Shown here: in pieces, positions 1-8,606 of the stretch
Layout: each line of letters opens with the position of its first letter
Numbering within the stretch: position 1 is the stretch's first letter
From: Paralteromonas sediminis
GTDB lineage: Bacteria > Pseudomonadota > Gammaproteobacteria > Enterobacterales > Alteromonadaceae
Length of the DNA: 64,000 nucleotides
Direction of reading: 5' to 3'
NCBI RefSeq assembly: GCF_003820355.1
Contig: NZ_RPOK01000004.1
Location: 1 to 64,000, forward strand
Made by a program: the position numbers and the translations under genes
The notes under the pieces: generated by a model
The model's database searches: none
Seen by the model: only the letters and a program-made list of their open reading frames with translations
Told to the model about the DNA's origin: nothing

Positions 1-202
1 CTTCAATTAAAATCGAAATACTTGACTTTAAATTAATAAAGTAAAGCTAAATAAATTGTCGTTGTGACACTCTTAACGAGTGCCCACACAGATTGTCTTG
101 TATCTAATTTTTAAAGAACAATTGTTATGCTTCGCATAACGGCTTGGTGAGCTTCCTCCTCAAGCGGGATGCGTATAATACGCTTAGCGATAAAATTGTC
201 AA
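1..202 (-). promoter_or_regulatory. rRNA operon promoter and 16S leader (operon leaves the window on the left)
   Basis: On the minus strand there is a near-consensus promoter: TTGACA at 202-197, a 16-base spacer, and TATTAT at 180-175 inside the palindrome GCGTATTATACGC. It is followed by a CG-rich discriminator. Downstream lie a 7-bp hairpin (124-130 pairing with 134-140), a boxA-like TGTTCTTTAAAAA near 107-120, and a segment around 76-98 reading ACAATCTGTGTGGGCACTC. That segment closely matches the conserved leader before E. coli 16S rRNA. The 16S gene itself is not in the window. The assignment rests on motif recognition, not on seeing rRNA. Confidence 0.8.
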
Positions 203-249
203 CGCACTAATTCAAAAAAAACACCTAAAAATGACTGTTCGCACAGTTT

Positions 250-1083
250 TTAATCAACCTGTGTTTCTTTTGAACTATTTTTGTCTTTTTCGTCATCCTT
301 TGCCGCTGGCGACTCAGTAACTTTGCTTTCAAAATCGGCGTCTTCTTCATGGTCGCCCACTACATCGTCAAGTGTCACCTTATCAACAGTTCTAAAGGTA
401 TTAATAGGCCCAGCAAGTGCGTAAAGCGAGAAAACAATAAACAAAACGAGTGCGGGTTCGGTTGCTACAACAATAAATATCAGCATGATGAGTAAGAGAG
501 CCACAAAAGGCACTTTTCCATGCCAGTTAACTTCTTTGAACGAGTTATATTTGAAGTTACTCACCATTAACAACCCCGAAAGGCCAGTTATCGCAGCAAC
601 AATAAAAGATAAATCAGTCCCTTCTATATCGTATTCAACACCAACCCAAACCATTCCTGATACGACCGCCGCCGCAGCGGGACTGGCCAACCCTTGAAAG
701 AATCGCTTATCAGCAATGCCCACTTGCGTATTAAATCGGGCTAGACGCAATGCTGCACCAGCAACATATACAAATGCTGCCAACCAGCCCAATTTTCCAA
801 GTTCGGTTAACCCCCAATTATAGGCCACTAATGCCGGTGCAACGCCAAATGACACCATATCAGCCATCGAATCATACTCAGCGCCAAAATCACTTTGCGT
901 ATTGGTAATTCGCGCCACCCGACCGTCTAGTCCGTCAAATATCATAGCGACAAAAATAGCCACAGCAGCAGCTTCAAAGCGGCCGTTCATGGAAGAGACA
1001 ACGGCAAAAAAGCCAGAAAATAGCCCTGCGGTGGTCAATAAATTAGGAAGCAGATAAATGCCTTTTCGTTTTTGCTGATTCAT
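250..1083 (-). CDS. pssA: CDP-diacylglycerol-serine O-phosphatidyltransferase
   Basis: This integral membrane enzyme makes phosphatidylserine from CDP-diacylglycerol and serine, the first step toward phosphatidylethanolamine. The CDP-alcohol phosphatidyltransferase signature is complete: D53-G54-x2-A57-R58-x8-G67-x3-D71-x3-D75. About seven or eight hydrophobic segments cover most of the protein. The last 45 or so residues (about 233-277) are a charged, acidic hydrophilic tail that is probably cytoplasmic and not needed for catalysis. The ATG at 1083 fits the usual N-terminus (MNQQKRKGIYLLPNLLT). The gene lies alone between clpB and the rRNA promoter, and its stop is about 50 bases from the rRNA -35 element. 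Confidence 0.93.
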   Translation of the reverse strand: MNQQKRKGIYLLPNLLTTAGLFSGFFAVVSSMNGRFEAAAVAIFVAMIFDGLDGRVARITNTQSDFGAEYDSMADMVSFGVAPALVAYNWGLTELGKLGWLAAFVYVAGAALRLARFNTQVGIADKRFFQGLASPAAAAVVSGMVWVGVEYDIEGTDLSFIVAAITGLSGLLMVSNFKYNSFKEVNWHGKVPFVALLLIMLIFIVVATEPALVLFIVFSLYALAGPINTFRTVDKVTLDDVVGDHEEDADFESKVTESPAAKDDEKDKNSSKETQVD

Positions 1084-1201
1084 AGTGCTCTCATATCTAG
1101 TGAGTAGACATTATTACATAAACATAAAACGTGGCATACCGTACCTTATTCTAGATACCAATTTCTGACAGTACAAAGTGCCTTGTTCATCCACAAAGAA
1201 G

Positions 1202-1226
1202 CCGCTCAACAACCCATTTTGAGCGG
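1202..1226 (-). terminator. Likely terminator after clpB
   Basis: An 8-bp stem, CCGCTCAA (1202-1209) pairing with TTGAGCGG (1219-1226), lies ten bases past the clpB stop codon. On the minus strand it is followed by CTTCTTTG, which is only moderately T-rich, so termination strength is uncertain. Confidence 0.5.
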
Positions 1227-1235
1227 TTGTGATCT

Positions 1236-3806
1236 TTAACTTATGTGCAGATTGTCATTGTCTAAATCAATGCGTATTGTCGAATCAGGCAATATTTCTC
1301 CAGCCAATAGCTTTTGGGCGAGCGGATTTTCTATTTGCGTCTGAATGGCCCGTTTGAGCGGTCTAGCCCCAAATACAGGGTCAAAACCTGCCTCCGCCAA
1401 CTTGTCCATTGCGGCACCAGATAGCTCAAGCCTGAACCCTTTGTCAGCCAGCCTTGCTCTTAACGATGCCAATTGGATTTTAGCGATGGACTTAATTTCC
1501 TCTTTACCCAACGGATGGAATACCACAATATCATCAACCCGGTTAATAAACTCGGGCCTGAAGTGTTGACCGACTACGTTCATCACCATGGTCTTCATCT
1601 CTTCATACTGACTTTCTTCGTGCTTGTCTTGAATAACATCTGAGCCCAGGTTTGATGTCATAATGACGACTGAGTTTTTGAAGTCAACAGTCCGCCCCTG
1701 ACCATCGGTCAGGCGTCCGTCATCCAATACCTGCAGCAATATATTAAACACATCAGGATGTGCTTTTTCTACTTCATCAAGCAAAATTACTGAATATGGC
1801 TTGCGTCTTACGGCTTCGGTTAGATAACCACCTTCTTCATAGCCTACATACCCTGGAGGGGCACCTACCAATCGTGCAACAGAATGTTTTTCCATAAACT
1901 CTGACATATCAATGCGAACCATGGCATCTTCGGTATCAAACAAAAATCCAGCCAATGACTTGCATAGCTCAGTTTTACCAACGCCAGTAGGTCCTAAAAA
2001 CAAAAAGGAGCCAATAGGTCGATTTGGGTCCCCCAGCCCTGCACGGGATCGTCTGATTGCATTGGCGACCGCAGAAACGGCTTCTTGCTGTCCAACCACG
2101 CGCTTGTGCAGTACCTCTTCCATACGAATTAGTTTTTCTCTCTCACCTTCCAGCATTTTTGATACCGGGATTCCCGTCCAACGTGACAACACATCTGCGA
2201 TCTCTGTGTCTGTCACCTTGTTTTTGAGCAGTGTCGTCTCCCGAGTTTCATTCTCCGCAGCGCGTTCAAGCTTCAACTCAAGCTCAGGAATACGGCCATA
2301 CTGCAATTCAGACATTCGGTTTAAATCAGAAGCCCGTCTGGCAATATCCAGGTCCAACTTTGCCTGCTCAAGCTCAGACTTGATAGATTGCGTGCCTTGC
2401 ATCGCTTCTTTTTCTTCCAACCAGACTTTTTCCATATCAGCGTATTTAGCTTCCGCTTGCTCACGCTCAATCTCGATATTTTCTAACCGCTTATGACTGG
2501 CATCGTCAGTTTCTTTAGCGAGCGCTTGCTCCTCTAGCTTGAGTTGTATAATGCGGCGTTCCAATTTATCCATGTCTTCCGGTTTGGAATCCATCTGCAA
2601 TCGGATACTTGATGCCGCTTCATCAATAAGGTCAATGGCCTTATCAGGTAACTGTCTGTCACTGATATAGCGGTGGGATAAGCTGGCAGCCGCAACAATG
2701 GCTGGGTCAGTAATATCTACAGAATGATGCAACTCATAACGTTCTTTCAAGCCTCGGAGTATAGCGATGGTATCTTCCACACTAGGCTCTTCTACCAAAA
2801 CTTTTTGGAAGCGTCGCTCAAGCGCCGCGTCTTTCTCGATGTACTGTCGGTATTCGTCGAGCGTAGTAGCGCCAACACAATGCAACTCACCTCTGGCAAG
2901 CGCTGGTTTGAGCATATTGCCAGCATCCATTGCACCATCGCCCTTACCCGCACCTACCATGGTATGCAATTCATCAATGAATAAAATGACCCGACCTTCC
3001 TCCTTGGCCAACTCATTCAACACGGCTTTGAGCCGCTCTTCGAATTCTCCCCGATACTTAGCGCCGGCCACCAGCGCGCCCATATCCAAAGAAAGTACTC
3101 TTTTGTCTTTTAAACCTTCGGGTACTTCCTGATTGATAATCCTTAATGCTAGTCCTTCGACTATCGCTGTTTTACCAACGCCTGGTTCACCTATTAAAAC
3201 AGGGTTATTTTTTGTTCGGCGTTGCAGGACCTGTATAGTTCGGCGAATTTCATCATCTCTCCCGATGACAGGATCGAGCTTACCTTGCTCAGCTCGCTCA
3301 GTGAGATCTGTAGTGAATTTTTCAAGTGCTTGCCTAACATCTTCAGCATTGGGGTCAGTCACTTTTTGCCCACCGCGCATTTTATCAATTGCTGAGGAAA
3401 TTTTGTCTTCTGTTGCGCCGATCGAGCGGAGAATTTCACCAAGCTTGCCCTTATCTTGAAGGGCTGCCAGTACAAAAATTTCGGAGGTAATGTATTCGTC
3501 TTTTCTCTGCTGCGATATTTTGTCACACAAGTTGAGCAGGATGGCTGTTTCTTTGCCCAATTGAACGTCACCGCCAACGCCAGAAATTCTGGGCAATCTG
3601 TCAACCGCTTCAGCTAACGCTGAACGCAATGCATTAACATTAACATTAGCTTGATCAAACAACGGCCGCACTGACCCGCCTTGCTGATTCAGCATGGAAG
3701 TCATCAAGTGGACTGGTTCAATATATTGATGGTCTCGCCCAAGCGCTAATGACTGCGCATCTGAAATAGCCATCTGAAATTTGCTGGTAAACTTATCCAA
3801 ACGCAT
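1236..3806 (-). CDS. clpB: ATP-dependent disaggregase ClpB (Hsp104 family)
   Basis: ClpB is a hexameric AAA+ chaperone that works with DnaK to pull apart aggregated protein after heat stress. At 856 residues it has the standard length. The order is an N-terminal Clp-N repeat domain (1-145), NBD1 with Walker A GEPGVGKT near 205, a coiled-coil middle domain (about 400-530), NBD2 with Walker A GPTGVGKT near 606, and a C-terminal D2-small domain. There is no ClpP-binding loop, as expected for ClpB rather than ClpA. The ATG at 3806 is preceded by an AGAGAGGA ribosome site. A heat-shock type promoter is visible upstream. Confidence 0.97.
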   Translation of the reverse strand: MRLDKFTSKFQMAISDAQSLALGRDHQYIEPVHLMTSMLNQQGGSVRPLFDQANVNVNALRSALAEAVDRLPRISGVGGDVQLGKETAILLNLCDKISQQRKDEYITSEIFVLAALQDKGKLGEILRSIGATEDKISSAIDKMRGGQKVTDPNAEDVRQALEKFTTDLTERAEQGKLDPVIGRDDEIRRTIQVLQRRTKNNPVLIGEPGVGKTAIVEGLALRIINQEVPEGLKDKRVLSLDMGALVAGAKYRGEFEERLKAVLNELAKEEGRVILFIDELHTMVGAGKGDGAMDAGNMLKPALARGELHCVGATTLDEYRQYIEKDAALERRFQKVLVEEPSVEDTIAILRGLKERYELHHSVDITDPAIVAAASLSHRYISDRQLPDKAIDLIDEAASSIRLQMDSKPEDMDKLERRIIQLKLEEQALAKETDDASHKRLENIEIEREQAEAKYADMEKVWLEEKEAMQGTQSIKSELEQAKLDLDIARRASDLNRMSELQYGRIPELELKLERAAENETRETTLLKNKVTDTEIADVLSRWTGIPVSKMLEGEREKLIRMEEVLHKRVVGQQEAVSAVANAIRRSRAGLGDPNRPIGSFLFLGPTGVGKTELCKSLAGFLFDTEDAMVRIDMSEFMEKHSVARLVGAPPGYVGYEEGGYLTEAVRRKPYSVILLDEVEKAHPDVFNILLQVLDDGRLTDGQGRTVDFKNSVVIMTSNLGSDVIQDKHEESQYEEMKTMVMNVVGQHFRPEFINRVDDIVVFHPLGKEEIKSIAKIQLASLRARLADKGFRLELSGAAMDKLAEAGFDPVFGARPLKRAIQTQIENPLAQKLLAGEILPDSTIRIDLDNDNLHIS

Positions 3807-3860
3807 ATTCGTCCTCTCTACAAACGACTAGGCAAAGTAGCTTTACCTTTCATAACCTCA

Positions 3861-3890
3861 GTTATGGTTACGAATGTTTAACTATTCAAG
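3861..3890 (-). promoter_or_regulatory. Candidate sigma-32 promoter for clpB
   Basis: On the minus strand, CTTGAA (3890-3885) is followed by 15 bases and AACCATAAC (3869-3861). The heat-shock consensus is CTTGAA-N13-15-CCCCATNTA. The -35 match is perfect and the -10 keeps the CCAT core. The -35 overlaps the last codons of pgeF. Sigma-32 control of clpB is well known in gammaproteobacteria, which raises the prior. Confidence 0.5.
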
Positions 3891-4638
3891 GGGATAATAT
3901 CCCGATGACAGAGGCTATTCTGCCTGTTGAAGACAAACTTTGATGTGTCGCAAATCGATGTGAGAAAAATAGGTCAGACCGCATATAAGTACACATTTTG
4001 CTCTTGAAAATGTGATCTACTCCCCCATTGGACAGCTGGGTTTCGGCTATGCCAGGAAGATCTAATTGCCACTTTTGCGCTGAATTCGGCTTGCAGGCTT
4101 CCGGGAAGTCATCAATAAAATGGCCAACAACGTCGGCGCCAACTTCATAACAAGGTTGACTGATACAAGGCCCTATCCAAGCAAAAATATCAGTGCTGTC
4201 TGCCTTCATTCTTTCGAGCGTATTACTAATAATACCGCTTTCCAACCCTTTCCAGCCCGCGTGGACAGCTGCCACTTCAGTACCCGCCCTGTTTGACAAT
4301 AAAATCGGCACGCAGTCTGCGGTCATAACAGCACAAAACACGTTATTTTCTTGGCAATAGCACGCGTCAGCTTGAGGGCTATGTTCCCAAGGTACAGCCT
4401 CTACAACTCGGTTGCTGTGTACTTGATCAAGCCATTGAATATTCTGACTAAAGGGCAACAAGGACCGATTTTTTAAAACGTCTTCAACAGAATCTCCCAC
4501 ATGCTGGGCTAGATTAAGGGAGGCAAAGTTTCCTTTGCTCACACCGCCTATCCTTGTAGTTGAGTAAGCAACAACATGACAAGGCAGAGGCCAGTTGGGT
4601 GTTAAGACATCCAATCCCTTAAAGTTCATCAATGCCAT
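3886..4638 (-). CDS. pgeF: Purine nucleoside phosphorylase / multicopper-oxidase-like YfiH (PgeF)
   Basis: This YfiH/LACC1-family protein acts on purine nucleosides in related proteins and has been linked to peptidoglycan precursor editing. Family motifs are present: STTRIGGVS near the N-terminus, MTADCVPILL with the metal-binding Cys, and AAVHAGWKGL with the metal-binding His. The reading frame extends upstream to a TTG at 4665, but E. coli YfiH starts just before the LTPNWPLP-like segment. ATG at 4638 (MALMNF) or 4629 (MNF) is therefore preferred. Either start overlaps the rluD 3' end, which suggests translational coupling. The rluD-pgeF-clpB order matches E. coli. Confidence 0.88.
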   Translation of the reverse strand: MALMNFKGLDVLTPNWPLPCHVVAYSTTRIGGVSKGNFASLNLAQHVGDSVEDVLKNRSLLPFSQNIQWLDQVHSNRVVEAVPWEHSPQADACYCQENNVFCAVMTADCVPILLSNRAGTEVAAVHAGWKGLESGIISNTLERMKADSTDIFAWIGPCISQPCYEVGADVVGHFIDDFPEACKPNSAQKWQLDLPGIAETQLSNGGVDHIFKSKMCTYMRSDLFFSHRFATHQSLSSTGRIASVIGILSP

Positions 4639-5602
4639 GGGTTTCTGAGTCTTGACGAACAGCAATCAACAGCTTTTGAAAATCCTCGGGTAAGGGGGCT
4701 TGGAAAGTCAGCCATTCTCCACTTTCAGGATGGAAGAAGCTTAGCTGAGCAGCATGCAATGCCTGACGATTGAATGACCGCAAACAGGTAATGAACTCCT
4801 CGTCCGCACCTTTAGGCAGGCGTGTTCTGCCACCATAAGCAGGATCACCAACCAATGGATGCTTTATGTGTGCCATATGAACACGGATTTGGTGCGTTCT
4901 GCCAGTATCAAGCTTCAAACGCAAATGCGTAAAAGCTCGAAACTTTTCGATAACGCGATAGTGAGTCACTGCAGGCTTTGCCAACTCTCTGACAGCCATT
5001 AACGTGCGTTTTGTGGGGTGTCGGCCGATAGGTGCATCCACTGTTCCGCCTGCCACCATGGTTCCATAACATATGGCTTCATATTCCCGGCCCATTTCCC
5101 GTGACTGCAACTGCTCGACTAAAGCGTTTTGCGCTAGCAGTGATTTAGCAACCACCATTAAACCAGTGGTGTCTTTGTCCAATCGATGGACAATTCCTGC
5201 TCGGGGAATCTGCTCAATACCAGGAACATGTGACAATAGTGCATTTAGCAAAGTACCACTTGTATTTCCCGCACCGGGGTGAACTACAACGTCTCTTGGT
5301 TTGTTGATGACAAGTATATGCTCATCTTCAAACACCACGTTGATGTCTATATCCTCTGCCTGATGGTACACCTCCTGTACCAACTCAGCGTTGATTTCTA
5401 TCTTCTCATCACCCTTTAGTTTTTGTCTGGGTACGGTGCAAACATCATCATCAACACTCACCTTACCTTGCTGTATCCACTCTTTGAGACGAGAGCGGGA
5501 ATAATCGCTAAACAATTCTGCGAGCACCTGGTCTAACCTGGCTCCAAAGTGCCGAGGTTCGGCTGATGCAGTTAGGTGAATAAATTTTATGTTATCGCTC
5601 AT
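4619..5602 (-). CDS. rluD: 23S rRNA pseudouridine synthase RluD
   Basis: RluD makes pseudouridines 1911, 1915 and 1917 in helix 69 of 23S rRNA. The N-terminal S4 RNA-binding domain (about 15-80) is followed by the catalytic domain with HRLDKDTTG, where D142 is the catalytic aspartate, and GRTHQIRVH near the C-terminal part. An upstream in-frame ATG at 5629 would add nine residues (MILFRCTSS) not typical of the family. MSDN at 5602 is chosen. The gene is divergent from bamD, as in E. coli (rluD-bamD), and overlaps pgeF at its 3' end. Confidence 0.94.
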   Translation of the reverse strand: MSDNIKFIHLTASAEPRHFGARLDQVLAELFSDYSRSRLKEWIQQGKVSVDDDVCTVPRQKLKGDEKIEINAELVQEVYHQAEDIDINVVFEDEHILVINKPRDVVVHPGAGNTSGTLLNALLSHVPGIEQIPRAGIVHRLDKDTTGLMVVAKSLLAQNALVEQLQSREMGREYEAICYGTMVAGGTVDAPIGRHPTKRTLMAVRELAKPAVTHYRVIEKFRAFTHLRLKLDTGRTHQIRVHMAHIKHPLVGDPAYGGRTRLPKGADEEFITCLRSFNRQALHAAQLSFFHPESGEWLTFQAPLPEDFQKLLIAVRQDSETHGIDEL

Positions 5603-5630
5603 GGAACTCGTGCATCTGAATAAAATCATA
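5603..5630 (+). promoter_or_regulatory. Possible sigma-E promoter for bamD
   Basis: GGAACTC (5603-5609), 16 bases, then TCATA (5626-5630) resembles the sigma-E consensus GGAACTT-N16-TCTGA/TCTAA. bamD is a sigma-E target in E. coli. The -10 is imperfect, so this is a candidate only. Confidence 0.3.
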
Positions 5631-5737
5631 GTATATCAATTAATGAGAGTGGGCGTTGAGCTTTGTATATGATCAGAATTAGCTTACAATCCCTCACAAA
5701 GAGCAAAAGCTTAAGCAGTAGAGATACAGGACATTCG

Positions 5738-6502
5738 ATGAAAACGTTTTTACCTAAGATTGGTGCAATGGCCACTGTCGCCATTTTGGCAGCCGGTTGC
5801 AGCAGCTCCGATGAAGAGTTACAAGTGATAACTGCGAACCAAGGTGCACAAAGTCTGTATGACGCTGCAAAATCCAGTATGACAAACGGTAATTTTGCCC
5901 AAGCTGCAACAACCTTAAGCGCCCTCGATTCAAGATATCCCTTCGGACCTTTGTCACACCAAGTTCAACTTGACCTGATATACAGTTATTACAAATCGGG
6001 CAAGCCAGATGAGACGATAGCGACAATTGACAGATTTGTTCGTCTTAACCCTAATCACTCTGACGTCGATTATGCGTTGTATATGCGCGGTCTGACAAAC
6101 ATGGACAATGACACTAACCTGTTTCAGGATTTAATGAACATTGATCGCTCTGATCGAGATCCAGCCAAATCACGCGAAGCGTTTGCGGATTTTCGTCGAC
6201 TTATTCAGCAGTACCCAGATAGTAAATATGCTGCTGATGCACAAAAACGTATGGTGTTTATCAAAAACCGTTTGGCTAAATATGAGATAGCTATCGCGCG
6301 ATTCTATATGCGCAGAGAGGCCTATGTCGCTGCAGCCAATCGTGGACGCTATGTGATTGAACATTTCCCGGATACTGAACAGGTTCAATCCGCCCTTGAG
6401 ATTATGGTTGAATCGTACGACCAGCTAGGGCTAGATGAGCTAAAAACCAACGCACTGAAAACGCTTAAGTTGAACTACCCAGACAGCCCTTTTATTAGCT
6501 AA
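5738..6502 (+). CDS. bamD: Outer membrane protein assembly factor BamD
   Basis: BamD is the essential lipoprotein of the BAM complex that inserts beta-barrel proteins into the outer membrane. From ATG 5738 the protein opens with a lipoprotein signal ending LAAGC, making C21 the lipidated residue. Five TPR-like helical repeats follow, including the SLYDAAKSSM, SRYPFGPLSHQ and YPDSKYAADA segments typical of YfiO. The frame extends 25 codons further upstream, but that would bury the signal peptide. GATACAGGA eight bases upstream supports ATG 5738. The length of 254 residues is normal. A strong terminator follows. Confidence 0.95.
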   Translation: MKTFLPKIGAMATVAILAAGCSSSDEELQVITANQGAQSLYDAAKSSMTNGNFAQAATTLSALDSRYPFGPLSHQVQLDLIYSYYKSGKPDETIATIDRFVRLNPNHSDVDYALYMRGLTNMDNDTNLFQDLMNIDRSDRDPAKSREAFADFRRLIQQYPDSKYAADAQKRMVFIKNRLAKYEIAIARFYMRREAYVAAANRGRYVIEHFPDTEQVQSALEIMVESYDQLGLDELKTNALKTLKLNYPDSPFIS

Positions 6503-6520
6503 TAAAACATTAGGACAATA

Positions 6521-6545
6521 AAAAAGCGCCTAAATGGCGCTTTTT
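6521..6545. terminator. Bidirectional terminator between bamD and chrR
   Basis: AAAAAGCGCC (6521-6530), loop TAAAT, GGCGCTTTTT (6536-6545) with T and A runs on both sides. It can stop bamD transcription on the plus strand and chrR transcription on the minus strand, whose stop lies at 6546. Confidence 0.88.
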
Positions 6546-7211
6546 TTAAAAAAACAAATGGCTAAACGGGTTCAGCAACCTAGCTATACCTGAGGTGAAA
6601 TGAAGCGGCTCCTCTACAATTGTGAACACCAAACATCCGTCTTTGTCTTCTGAGAAGGGAGCATGGGTGTGGCTGTCGTTCATAGCGATAAAATCGCCAG
6701 AGTCGTAGTCATTAATGCCATCACTGAACGCGCCGTTTATCACGAGTGTGAGTTCATTACCCTTGTGGGTGTGCTCGGGCACACTCCCACCTTTCTCCAT
6801 GTAGATGAAATTAGCGCGACCTTCTCCACCAATATCTACGGGTGCTTGCCACAATTTCCCTACTAATTTCGACCAATTTCCCGTTGAATGCGAATAGCGC
6901 TTTAAACTCCGTGGCAATTTAAATTTTCGTCCGTCTAGTTCGATGAATTCATCTTGCTCTTTTGCAAGAATACGTTCAGCAACTGGCTGCTGAGTAATGG
7001 AAGCTAGCATAGAAGAGAAAGCAGGACTTTCCATTATATTGTCCGACTCGGCAAATGCACTTTCAGCCTCCGTTTCAGTGAACTGCTGGACTTTGGCTGC
7101 ACAATGAGGGCACATATCGCAGTGTGCTGCTATTAACAACGCTTCGCCACCTGCCAGAGCACCTCGAGCGAAAGCTAACAACCGCTCGTCTGTTGGATGT
7201 CGATTAATCAT
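6546..7211 (-). CDS. chrR: ChrR-type zinc anti-sigma factor with cupin domain
   Basis: ChrR holds its partner ECF sigma factor inactive until singlet oxygen or related oxidants trigger release. The N-terminal zinc anti-sigma domain has H5 and H30-x3-C34-x2-C37. A C-terminal cupin (about 125-205) carries H147, H149, E153 and H183, spaced exactly as in the Rhodobacter sphaeroides ChrR cupin site (H141, H143, E147, H177). All eight metal ligands are thus present. The start overlaps the sigma gene stop by 8 bases, so the two are translationally coupled. Regulatory specificity is inferred from family knowledge and from the neighbouring promoter motifs. Confidence 0.88.
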   Translation of the reverse strand: MINRHPTDERLLAFARGALAGGEALLIAAHCDMCPHCAAKVQQFTETEAESAFAESDNIMESPAFSSMLASITQQPVAERILAKEQDEFIELDGRKFKLPRSLKRYSHSTGNWSKLVGKLWQAPVDIGGEGRANFIYMEKGGSVPEHTHKGNELTLVINGAFSDGINDYDSGDFIAMNDSHTHAPFSEDKDGCLVFTIVEEPLHFTSGIARLLNPFSHLFF

Positions 7212-7815
7212 GGTCTTTAAGCATATCCTTTAATCTTTGCAACGCTAGTCTGGTTCTGGACTTAACAGTGCCTAATGGAATAGATAATTCGTCTGCAACT
7301 TCTTGCTGTGATTTACCATCTATATAAATAGCTTCGATAACCGCTTTTTGCTTATCAGGGAGTGAGTCAAACATTCCGCCAATCTGCTCTAGCGTAATTT
7401 GCTCGTCAAGTGGCGCCTCAGTTGTGTCAGCAGTTTGTTCGCATAAAACAGGCCACAAATCGTCAGAACACACATCTTCTTTGCGATTTTGCAATTTTCT
7501 CAGCATGTCAAAACGAATATTGCGAGCAATGGTAAAAATCCAAGTAGAAGGAGATCCTTTTTCAGCGTTGAACAAATGTGCTTTTTGCCACACATTGGAC
7601 ATGGTGTCCTGTACAAGCTCCATCGCCAAAGCCTCATTCCCCATCTGTTTTAACGCATACGAACGTAACCTGGGGGCAAAGTAATTAAATACTTTCGAAA
7701 AGGCGTGCTTTGAACGTTCTTCAGCAACCAAAACCAAGTATCTAGACATGATGTCTGCACACTCTTTCGGTTTGGTAACGCTTTTGCTTTCTTCCAAAGG
7801 AATTCCAACTAGCAT
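7204..7815 (-). CDS. ECF sigma factor, ChrR-associated (ECF11/RpoE-like)
   Basis: This group-4 sigma factor has region 2 (about 45-110, with ELVQDTMSNVWQKA and WIFTIARN) and region 4 (about 145-200, with LPDKQKAVIEAIYIDGKSQ and the helix-turn-helix IPLGTVKSRTRLAL). It is distinct from the envelope-stress RpoE at 45524. Coupling to a ChrR-type anti-sigma places it in the ECF11 group that answers singlet oxygen. The start at 7815 is favoured. An internal ATG (MSRYLVL, 7749) is possible but would shorten the N-terminus. Its own promoter fits the same consensus as its targets, which suggests autoregulation. Confidence 0.88.
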   Translation of the reverse strand: MLVGIPLEESKSVTKPKECADIMSRYLVLVAEERSKHAFSKVFNYFAPRLRSYALKQMGNEALAMELVQDTMSNVWQKAHLFNAEKGSPSTWIFTIARNIRFDMLRKLQNRKEDVCSDDLWPVLCEQTADTTEAPLDEQITLEQIGGMFDSLPDKQKAVIEAIYIDGKSQQEVADELSIPLGTVKSRTRLALQRLKDMLKDHD

Positions 7816-7849
7816 GTAAGATTATCCGCAACAGTTCGACACTAGCTTA

Positions 7850-7879
7850 CTTTTACTTGTCGCGATTGAGAATGGATCA
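7850..7879 (-). promoter_or_regulatory. ECF11-type promoter, autoregulatory (sigma-chrR)
   Basis: On the minus strand, TGATCC (7879-7874), exactly 18 bases, then TAAAAG (7855-7850). The known sigma-E/ChrR consensus is TGATCC-N18-TAA. The start site would lie near 7843, about 28 bases before the sigma ATG. Confidence 0.75.
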
Positions 7880-7881
7880 CA

Positions 7882-8457
7882 TTAATCCACAAGTTCCTTT
7901 AGAAACTGTAGCACTAAACTGCAATCTTTTTGTCCGATGAAGTATTGTTTTTGTTCTGGATCAACCGGAATGAGCTCTAACCAACGATGGATAACCCAAA
8001 TTGGATCCTCAAAATCGGGCGTTTCGTAGAGTATGTTGAGTTCATTATACCGTTCAAATATTTGTTTGAGTTTGTCACGCATTACCGAGATGTCGGCCTC
8101 ATCTACATCACAACACCACGGCGAAATAGGAACGCAATCAGCTACTCTTAAATTGTCCGATTCGGTGCCTATGTTTTGAATGTTGACTGCCTGCTTTCCC
8201 ACTACAGTGATACTTAACAGACCATCTTCCAGCATATCAAAGTCAACAATCTCGGCATATGTACCAATCGGATAAATGTGCGTGTTATCGTCTTTGCTTC
8301 CACTCGCATTCAACATACAAATAACAAAACCAGCATTTTGCGCACACGCCTCTTTGACCATCCTCACATAACGTGGTTCAAAAATTCTCAATGTCATCCT
8401 GCCGCCGGGTAACAAGTGCGCAGAAAGAGGAAACAAAGGGCAGTGTTTATACAGCAT
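7882..8457 (-). CDS. LON substrate-binding domain protein
   Basis: This 191-residue protein is a stand-alone LON N-terminal (PUA-like) domain, with CPLFPLSAHLLPGG, RIFEPRYVRM and YPIGTYAEIVDF in the order found at the start of Lon protease. It has no ATPase or peptidase domain. Such proteins resemble bacterial YcaC/CRBN-like LON domains and may bind unfolded or oxidised protein, but no activity is established. It lies between the sigma-chrR pair and the divergent lipid operon. A weaker match to the same promoter type lies upstream, so membership in the same regulon is likely but inferred. Confidence 0.8.
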   Translation of the reverse strand: MLYKHCPLFPLSAHLLPGGRMTLRIFEPRYVRMVKEACAQNAGFVICMLNASGSKDDNTHIYPIGTYAEIVDFDMLEDGLLSITVVGKQAVNIQNIGTESDNLRVADCVPISPWCCDVDEADISVMRDKLKQIFERYNELNILYETPDFEDPIWVIHRWLELIPVDPEQKQYFIGQKDCSLVLQFLKELVD

Positions 8458-8485
8458 AGCTCGTTTAGTTAGGTTGCAATTATGA

Positions 8486-8515
8486 TTACTACGGCATCAA
8501 AAGTGCTCTGGATCG
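8486..8515 (-). promoter_or_regulatory. Weaker ECF11-type promoter for the LON-domain gene
   Basis: On the minus strand, CGATCC (8515-8510), 18 bases, TAGTAA (8491-8486). This has one mismatch to TGATCC and a degenerate -10. Position and spacing relative to the ATG at 8457 match the two better sites. Confidence 0.4.
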
Positions 8516-8548
8516 AATTTAAGTCGATGAAAGATGACATTTATTTCA

Positions 8549-8578
8549 TGATCTTTTCACTTTTCCAGAGAGTAAAAT
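8549..8578 (+). promoter_or_regulatory. ECF11-type promoter for the lipid-modification operon
   Basis: TGATCT (8549-8554), exactly 18 bases, TAAAAT (8573-8578), 28 bases before the first ATG of the plus-strand operon. It has the same spacing and nearly the same hexamers as the site before the sigma gene. Confidence 0.72.
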
Positions 8579-8606
8579 CTAAATATGTAGAAAAACTCGA
8601 ACTATC

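Noticed and set aside
1912-2496. 194-codon open frame on the plus strand inside clpB
   Set aside because: It is exactly antisense to the conserved ClpB middle region and has no protein-like motif, ribosome site or own promoter.
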